Source of the DNA: Aurantiacibacter gangjinensis
Lineage (GTDB): Bacteria > Pseudomonadota > Alphaproteobacteria > Sphingomonadales > Sphingomonadaceae
Length of the DNA stretch: 64,000 bases
Direction: 5' to 3'
Assembly: GCF_001886695.1 (NCBI RefSeq)
Contig: NZ_CP018097.1
Span: 1,755,001 to 1,819,000 of the forward strand
Position 1 is the first letter of the stretch. Each line of letters starts with the position of its first letter. Made by a program: the position numbers and the translations under genes. Below, piece by piece: positions 58,685 through 64,000 of the stretch. Below the pieces are notes generated by a model. That model was given only the letters and a program-made list of their open reading frames with translations, was not told the DNA's origin and searched no databases.

Positions 58685-60798
58685 TGACATCCTTCTGGGA
58701 TATCACAACATATCTGGCCTTCCTGGCGACGGCGTGCGCGGCCGTGGCATTGGCCCTGTGGCTGATAACCAGCCACCGGGCGCAGGGTCCGGCCATCAAA
58801 GCCTGCGCCGGAGCGCTGTTCTTCGCGGCGCTGGCGGCTTTCTGCGTCATCGGCATGGGCTATGGCAGTTTCCTGAGCGATGTCTCGATGATCGCCAGCA
58901 ATCTGGCGTGGCTGTGGTTGCTCTATCGCCTTTTCGCGCATGACGATCGCGACAAAAGCCTCGGTCCGATCCGCCCTGTCGTCGCTGCGCTGGGCTTTGT
59001 CGAATTGATGCAGGTCGCGCTCATCGTGGCGCGCATCCAGTATGGCGGCATGCCGGATGCGGACCTGCTGATTACCCGCTTTGCGATTACCTTCCGGCTG
59101 CTGTTCTGCATCGGCGCGCTGGTGTTGGTCCACAACCTCTATGCCGGCGCTTCCGCGCAATCGCGCCAATCGCTGCGCTGGCCTGCGGCTGCGCTTGGTG
59201 TGTTGTGGCTTTACGACCTCAACCTCTACACCATTGCATATCTCGTCGACGGTCTGCCGGGATTGCTTGCCAATTTGAGAGTTGCGGCGCTGGCGATTGC
59301 CGTCGGCTTGCTGGCGCTCGGCACCTTGCGGAACGAGAGCGAGCTGCGATTCCGCCCATCGCGTAACTTTGCCTTCCAGTCCTTCTCGCTGCTGCTGATC
59401 GGAGCGTACCTCGTGGTGATGGTCGTCATCGCGCAGGGCCTCGCCTATGTCGGGACCGATTACGGACGATTGCTGCAGACGGGCTTCGTGCTTTTGGCCA
59501 GTGTGGTGGCGCTTACCGTGCTTCCATCCGCAAAACTTCGCGGGTGGCTGCGGGTCACCTTGTCGAAAAACCTGTTCCAGCACCGCTACGACTACCGCGC
59601 CGAATGGCTGCGCTTTACCTCGACCATCGGACGCGCCGGTCCGCAGGCACCGCCGCTGCCAGAGCGCGCAGTGCAAGCGGTGGCGGACATTACCGACAGT
59701 CCTGCAGGTCTGCTGCTCACGCCGCGAGAGGAAGGCGGACTGGCCCTTGCGGCACGCTGGCAGTGGCCGGGCATCGCCGTGCCTGCCGAAGCAGTCGATG
59801 CGCTGGGCGTCACATTCCTCGAAGACAGCCAGTTCATCGTCGACCTTGATGTTTTGCGTAGCGGACAGAACGATGACGTTCCAGACGTGGCGACACCTGC
59901 ATGGCTGCTTGAAAGCGAGGAAAGCTGGGCGATCGTGCCGCTGGTCCATTACGACCGGTTGATGGGGGTCGTAGTTCTCGCTCGCCCCTTGGTCGCACGT
60001 CGCCTCGACTGGGAGGACTTCGATGTGCTGCGCGTGGTGGGCCGCCAGCTTGCCAGCTACCTCGCCGAGAGCGCCAGCCAGGACGCGCTGGGCGACGCGC
60101 AAAGGTTCGACGAATTCAATCGCCGCATGGCCTTCGTCATGCACGACATAAAGAACTTGGCGAGCCAGCTTTCGCTGCTGGCGCGCAATGCGGAAAAACA
60201 CGCGGACAAAGCCGAGTTCCGCGCCGACATGATCCTGACCCTGCGCAACTCGACCGACAAATTGCAGGGGCTGCTGGCCCGGTTGGGCCGCTACGGCGCG
60301 CAAGGCGGCAAGGAACGCGAGCGGGTAAAGCTGCACCATCTCGTCGACCGCGTGGTCGAGCAGTATCGCGGCAAGCACAAGGTCGTCGCTCTGCAACGGG
60401 AAAGCTGCGAAGTGCAGGCCGACGCCGAGGGGCTTGAGCAGGCGCTCGTACATCTCGTCCAGAACGCCATCGAAGCGAGCGCGCCGGACCAGGCGGTATT
60501 CCTGGATATGCGCATCGAGCCCGGCCATGCCGTGCTGGAAATCTCCGATTCAGGTGAAGGCATGTCGCCCGAATTCATCCGCACATGCCTGTTCAAGCCG
60601 TTCCACTCTTCCAAAGCGGGGGGCTTCGGCATCGGAGCATTCGAAGCGCGTGAGCTAATCCGCGCGATGGGCGGTCGGCTGGATGTCGAATCGCGCGAAG
60701 GGCTGGGCACCCGCTTCATCATCCGATTGCCCTTCGACCAGACGGCGGAGCTGATCCGTTCGATGCACGAAAAAGAGAAAGCCAACGAGGTTGCATAA
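58684..60798 (+). CDS. prsK: PrsK-like sensor histidine kinase (XrtA/PEP-CTERM system)
   Basis: 704 residues from the ATG at 58684, overlapping the sugar transferase stop. The N-terminal ~300 residues are 8-9 membrane helices. A GAF-like sensor region follows (residues ~320-470). The phospho-acceptor His487 is in FVMHDIKNLASQ, and the ATPase domain shows HLVQNAIEASA (N box), DSGEGMSPEFI and GGFGIGAFEARELI. This long hydrophobic-sensor layout with a FVMHDIKN box is that of PrsK in exosortase-linked clusters. It probably phosphorylates the overlapping PrsR. The input signal is unknown. Confidence 0.85.
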   Translation: MTSFWDITTYLAFLATACAAVALALWLITSHRAQGPAIKACAGALFFAALAAFCVIGMGYGSFLSDVSMIASNLAWLWLLYRLFAHDDRDKSLGPIRPVVAALGFVELMQVALIVARIQYGGMPDADLLITRFAITFRLLFCIGALVLVHNLYAGASAQSRQSLRWPAAALGVLWLYDLNLYTIAYLVDGLPGLLANLRVAALAIAVGLLALGTLRNESELRFRPSRNFAFQSFSLLLIGAYLVVMVVIAQGLAYVGTDYGRLLQTGFVLLASVVALTVLPSAKLRGWLRVTLSKNLFQHRYDYRAEWLRFTSTIGRAGPQAPPLPERAVQAVADITDSPAGLLLTPREEGGLALAARWQWPGIAVPAEAVDALGVTFLEDSQFIVDLDVLRSGQNDDVPDVATPAWLLESEESWAIVPLVHYDRLMGVVVLARPLVARRLDWEDFDVLRVVGRQLASYLAESASQDALGDAQRFDEFNRRMAFVMHDIKNLASQLSLLARNAEKHADKAEFRADMILTLRNSTDKLQGLLARLGRYGAQGGKERERVKLHHLVDRVVEQYRGKHKVVALQRESCEVQADAEGLEQALVHLVQNAIEASAPDQAVFLDMRIEPGHAVLEISDSGEGMSPEFIRTCLFKPFHSSKAGGFGIGAFEARELIRAMGGRLDVESREGLGTRFIIRLPFDQTAELIRSMHEKEKANEVA

Positions 60799-62162
60799 TG
60801 GCCAGTGACAAACCCAAGCTGCTGATCGTCGAGGACGATGAAGGTCTGCAGGCCCAGCTCAAATGGGCTTACGAGGACTTCGATGTCATCATCGCCGGAG
60901 ACCGTGCCAGCGCCATCGCCGCCCTGCGCGCCGAAGCGCCGCCCGTGGTGACGCTCGATCTGGGCTTGCCGCCGGATCCCGATGGTACGACCGAAGGCTT
61001 TGCCGTGCTGGACGAGATCATGGAGCTCAAACCCGATACCAAGGTAATCGTCGCTTCCGGTCACGGCGCACGCGAGAGCGCGCTTAATGCCATCGAACAC
61101 GGGGCTTACGACTTCTACCAGAAGCCGGTTGATATCGAGCAACTGGGCCTGATCGTGCGCCGCGCGCTCAACCTGCACAGGATCGAGGAAGAGAACCGCT
61201 TGCTGGCGAGCAAGTCCGGCGAGGGCAATACGGTGCTGGGCGGGCTGATCACTTCGGCACCGGAGATGGTGAAGGTCGCCCGCACGATCGAGCGGGTGGC
61301 GAACACGAACGTGTCCGTCATGCTGCTGGGGGCAAGCGGCACCGGCAAGGAATTGCTGGCCAAGGGTGTGCACGAGGCAAGCGGACGGAAGAACGGCAAT
61401 TTCATCGCCATCAATTGCGCGGCCATTCCGGAAAACCTGCTCGAAAGCGAACTTTTCGGTCATGAGAAGGGCGCATTTACAGGCGCGGTCAAGACGACCG
61501 AGGGCAAGATCGAACTGGCTGATGGGGGCACGCTCTTCCTGGACGAGGTCGGTGACATTCCGCTGCCCTTGCAGGTGAAGTTGCTGCGCTTTTTGCAGGA
61601 GCGTACGATCGAGAGGATCGGTGGTCGCAAGTCGATCCCTGTTGATACTCGCATCGTCTGCGCCACGCACCAGGACCTTGAAAGCATGATCGCCGATGGG
61701 CGCTTCCGCGAAGACCTATTCTACCGCCTGGCCGAGGTAGTGGTGCGCATACCATCATTGGCAGAGCGCCATGGCGATGCCACGCTGCTCGCCAAGGTAT
61801 TCCTCAAGCGGTTTGCCGAAGAAATGAACCCGGCCGTCACTGGCTTTGCCCCTGATGCGCTGGCCGCCATCGACGGGTGGAATTGGCCCGGCAATGTGCG
61901 CGAGCTGGAAAACCGCGTGAAGCGCGCGGTCATCATGGCGGATGGGAAGCTGGTGAGCGCCGAGGATCTGGATCTCGGCGACGCGGAGGACGACGCTGTC
62001 GACGTGCTCAACCTTAAGAGTGCGCGGGAGAAATCGGACCGCAAGGTCATCCGTCATGCGCTGGCACGCACCGAGGGCAACATTTCGAGCACGGCCAAGA
62101 TGCTGGGGATCAGCCGTCCGACGCTCTATGACCTGTTGAAGCAGTACGACTTGCAGACTTAG
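60798..62162 (+). CDS. prsR: PrsR-like sigma-54-dependent response regulator
   Basis: 454 residues, overlapping prsK by one base (TAATG). The receiver domain starts LLIVEDDEGLQ and has a phosphorylatable Asp54 in VTLDLGLPP. A sigma-54 interaction domain follows with Walker A GASGTGKE (~177) and the GAFTGA loop (~225), then a C-terminal Fis-type helix-turn-helix (NISSTAKMLGISRPTLYDLL). It is an NtrC-like activator that should drive sigma-54 promoters of PEP-CTERM or EPS genes. The target promoters were not found in this window. Confidence 0.9.
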   Translation: MASDKPKLLIVEDDEGLQAQLKWAYEDFDVIIAGDRASAIAALRAEAPPVVTLDLGLPPDPDGTTEGFAVLDEIMELKPDTKVIVASGHGARESALNAIEHGAYDFYQKPVDIEQLGLIVRRALNLHRIEEENRLLASKSGEGNTVLGGLITSAPEMVKVARTIERVANTNVSVMLLGASGTGKELLAKGVHEASGRKNGNFIAINCAAIPENLLESELFGHEKGAFTGAVKTTEGKIELADGGTLFLDEVGDIPLPLQVKLLRFLQERTIERIGGRKSIPVDTRIVCATHQDLESMIADGRFREDLFYRLAEVVVRIPSLAERHGDATLLAKVFLKRFAEEMNPAVTGFAPDALAAIDGWNWPGNVRELENRVKRAVIMADGKLVSAEDLDLGDAEDDAVDVLNLKSAREKSDRKVIRHALARTEGNISSTAKMLGISRPTLYDLLKQYDLQT

Positions 62163-62187
62163 CCGCGGCGCGTCACACGCGCAGGCG

Positions 62188-63150
62188 ATGCTCGCGCGCT
62201 TGGCAATCCTGTTCGATCCGCTCGTGCGGTTGCTTCTGCTCGCCATCCTCTTGGCCACAATCGTGCCGGTGACGGGCGAGGGCAGGGCGGTGGCGCGCAC
62301 CGCGTCGGACGCCGCGATCTTCGTCCTCTTCCTGCTGAATGGCCTGCGTTTGCCGCGCAGCGCTGTGGTCGGCGCCCTGCGCAATTTGCGCTTTTTGTTG
62401 CCGCTGGTGCTGTTTGTATTCGGTTGGATGGGACTTGTCGGTTTCTCTGCCGCTGAACTGGCCAAGGTTGAACTGCCCGCCAGCATCGTGCTCGGCTTCA
62501 TGTTCCTCGGCGTCCTGCCGAGCACTGTTCAGTCGGCCACGGCTTACACCTCGATCGCGGGAGGCAATGTCGCAAATAGCGTGATCGCGGCTGCCGCGCT
62601 GAACCTTCTCGGCGTGTTTCTCACCGCACCACTGCTCGCCGTAATGTCCGGCAGCGTCATGGCGGACCTCGATATCGACACGCTGCAGCGCATCGGCCTG
62701 ATCCTGCTGCTGCCATTCGCGATCGGACAGATGCTTCAAGGCCGGTTTGGCAAAGCCGTTTCAGACAATCGCCATCTCATCAGCTGGGCGGATCGGATTG
62801 CGATCGCGCTTGCTGTCTATGTGTCTTTCTCGGGTGCGGTGGAGCAGGATGTTTGGCGGTTGCTCAGCCCGCCGCTCTGGGGATTGCTCCTGACACTGAT
62901 CGGTCTGATGATGGCGCAAGCGTTTTTCGGGGCGTGGTGGCTTTCCGCCTTGTTGCGGCTTCCCGACCATGACCGCATCGCCTTCCTGTTCGGCGGCGCG
63001 CAGAAAAGCATCGCGATGGGCGCGCCGCTGGCAGCAATCCTCTTTCCGCCGGAAACGGCAGGATTGGTGCTGCTCCCAGTACTCATCTACCATTTGCTGC
63101 AGATGATCGTCTCGGCCCCGCTCGCCGCGCGGTTCAGCCGGTCGGGCTAG
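62188..63150 (+). CDS. Bile acid:sodium symporter-like membrane protein
   Basis: 320 residues with about ten hydrophobic helices. The SBF-like (PF13593) family features are NGLRLPRSAVVGALRNLRFLL, LPSTVQSATAYTSIAGGNVAN and GGAQKSIAMGAPLAAILFP. Substrate not established; animal homologues move bile acids and bacterial ones diverse organic anions. It follows prsR by 25 bases on the same strand and may be read through. Its end overlaps the convergent DUF475 gene by 17 bases. Confidence 0.82.
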   Translation: MLARLAILFDPLVRLLLLAILLATIVPVTGEGRAVARTASDAAIFVLFLLNGLRLPRSAVVGALRNLRFLLPLVLFVFGWMGLVGFSAAELAKVELPASIVLGFMFLGVLPSTVQSATAYTSIAGGNVANSVIAAAALNLLGVFLTAPLLAVMSGSVMADLDIDTLQRIGLILLLPFAIGQMLQGRFGKAVSDNRHLISWADRIAIALAVYVSFSGAVEQDVWRLLSPPLWGLLLTLIGLMMAQAFFGAWWLSALLRLPDHDRIAFLFGGAQKSIAMGAPLAAILFPPETAGLVLLPVLIYHLLQMIVSAPLAARFSRSG

Positions 63151-64000
63151 CTGCAGCCTCGCGCTTGTTGTGGCGCAGGGACCACCAGAACGAGATGCCG
63201 ATCAGCGTCACGCCGATCAGTCCGGTAATCGTTTCCGGAATATGGACGATGGCGGATGTCAGCATGATCGCACCCAGCGCGATGATCGCCCAGAATGCGC
63301 CGTGCTCCAGATAGCGATATTGTGCCAGCGTTCCCGCGCGGACAAGGTGGATCGTCATTGAGCGGACGAACATCGCGCCGATGGACAGCCCCAGCGCGAT
63401 AATCACCATGTTGTTGGATAGCGCGAAGGCGCCGATCACCCCGTCGAAGCTGAACGAGGCATCGAGCACTTCGAGGTAGAGAAATCCGCCAAGGCCCGAC
63501 CGCATTACGACGCCGCTCGCCTTTTTCGCCTCTTCGCGCATGTTGAGATATTCGCCCAGCGCATCGACGGCGATGAAGGTGATCAATCCGCCAATCCCTG
63601 CGGTGAGGAAAGTCAGGGCAACATCGTCCGGCAATTGCGCGGAGATAAACCAGATGACACTCATCAGCAGGGCAATTTCGATAGCGGGGAGGGAGGACAC
63701 TTTCACGAGCTGACGCTCGATTGCGCCGATCCAGTGTACATCCTTGTCGGCGTCGAAGAAGAATTTCAGCCCGACCATCGACAGGAAGGCGCCACCGAAC
63801 CCGGCAATGCCGACATGCGCGCCGGAAACGATTTGCTCATATCGCTCTGGGTCGTTGAGGGACAGGTCGATAGCCTCGATGGGCCCGATATTTGCTGCCA
63901 CCGCCACGATGGCGAGCGGGAAGACGATGCGGGTGCCGAACACGGCGATGGCGATACCCCAGACGAGGAAGCGCTGCTGCCACACCTCGTCCATTTCGCG
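63134..64000 (-). CDS. DUF475/TerC-like integral membrane protein (5' end outside window)
   Basis: The frame continues open to the right edge (…REMDEVW reading inward), so the start is upstream of the window. The visible ~289 residues include at least six helices and the family segments AFGTRIVFPLAIV-type, VGLKFFFDADKDVHWIGA, DALGEYLNMREEAKK and LEVLDASFSFDGVIGAFALSNNM (quoted in outline). TerC/DUF475 proteins are poorly understood; some act in tellurite resistance or Mn2+ export. The DxxF/SFDGVI motif is intact. Confidence 0.85.
   Translation of the reverse strand, partial: REMDEVWQQRFLVWGIAIAVFGTRIVFPLAIVAVAANIGPIEAIDLSLNDPERYEQIVSGAHVGIAGFGGAFLSMVGLKFFFDADKDVHWIGAIERQLVKVSSLPAIEIALLMSVIWFISAQLPDDVALTFLTAGIGGLITFIAVDALGEYLNMREEAKKASGVVMRSGLGGFLYLEVLDASFSFDGVIGAFALSNNMVIIALGLSIGAMFVRSMTIHLVRAGTLAQYRYLEHGAFWAIIALGAIMLTSAIVHIPETITGLIGVTLIGISFWWSLRHNKREAAASPTG

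Noticed and set aside
58609-60528. Long minus-strand frame opposite prsK
   Set aside because: Shadow of the kinase gene; His/Gln/Arg-rich translation with no domain.

Overview
This is a 64 kb stretch of high-GC, gene-dense bacterial chromosome. It looks like an alphaproteobacterium of the order Sphingomonadales, most likely Erythrobacteraceae (Erythrobacter/Altererythrobacter-like). That placement is inferred from protein character: an 'EDIVVTG'-type TonB-dependent receptor, DUF2842, a DUF6653-like protein, a PrsK/PrsR pair and sphingomonad-style intergenic palindromes. No marker phylogeny could be run. There is no prophage, complete insertion sequence, CRISPR array or rRNA. Three tRNAs (Pro-CGG, Asp-GTC, Leu-CAA) and a probable 6S RNA are present.

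Layout. 1-6.7 kb: the 3' end of guaB, a DUF6653-like membrane protein, rsmB, a TPR protein, rppH, and the 2-oxoacid:ferredoxin oxidoreductase genes korA and korB. A 32-residue membrane peptide gene overlaps both kor genes. 6.8-17 kb: envelope and polysaccharide genes (polyprenyl-phosphate sugar transferase, Wzz-like chain-length protein, wecB-wecC), with a YdjM-like membrane protein, photolyase, cyclopropane-fatty-acid synthase and a serine-hydrolase lipoprotein. 17-27 kb: a 1101-residue tricorn-like periplasmic protease, a PilZ protein, an SDR, purF, and a TadE/TadE/TadG-VWA operon with an extra small acidic membrane protein. 27-31.4 kb: a HypT-like LysR regulator divergent from a TonB receptor. 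31.4-38.2 kb: tRNA-Pro, a UDP-glucuronate epimerase-like gene, an apparently foreign thyA followed by the 3' remnant of another thyA, and branched-chain 2-oxoacid dehydrogenase genes E1-alpha, E1-beta and E2, split by a nested inverted-repeat element.

38-49 kb: tRNA-Asp, Fe-alcohol dehydrogenase plus thioesterase, DUF2842, 5-formyl-THF cyclo-ligase, the 6S RNA candidate, zapA, then a central-carbon cluster (tkt, gap, pgk, class I fructose-bisphosphate aldolase) with a 2OG-Fe(II) oxygenase and a flavodoxin-fold reductase. 49-57 kb: thiE, an L,D-transpeptidase overlapping an M23 peptidase, efp, suhB-like phosphatase, tRNA-Leu, an SLC13/TrkA-C transporter and small envelope proteins. 57-62 kb: an EpsB-type sugar transferase, PrsK sensor kinase and PrsR sigma-54 activator, three overlapping genes that match the regulatory/EPS module of exosortase (PEP-CTERM) systems. 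The window ends with a bile-acid:Na+ symporter-like gene and a partial DUF475/TerC-like gene.

The strongest non-routine signals are the thyA replacement scar, the kor-operon micropeptide, the nested inverted-repeat element between E1-beta and E2, a palindromic repeat translated in frame inside the E2 linker, and the structured leader of the EpsB-PrsK-PrsR operon. No wholly unknown multi-gene system was identified.
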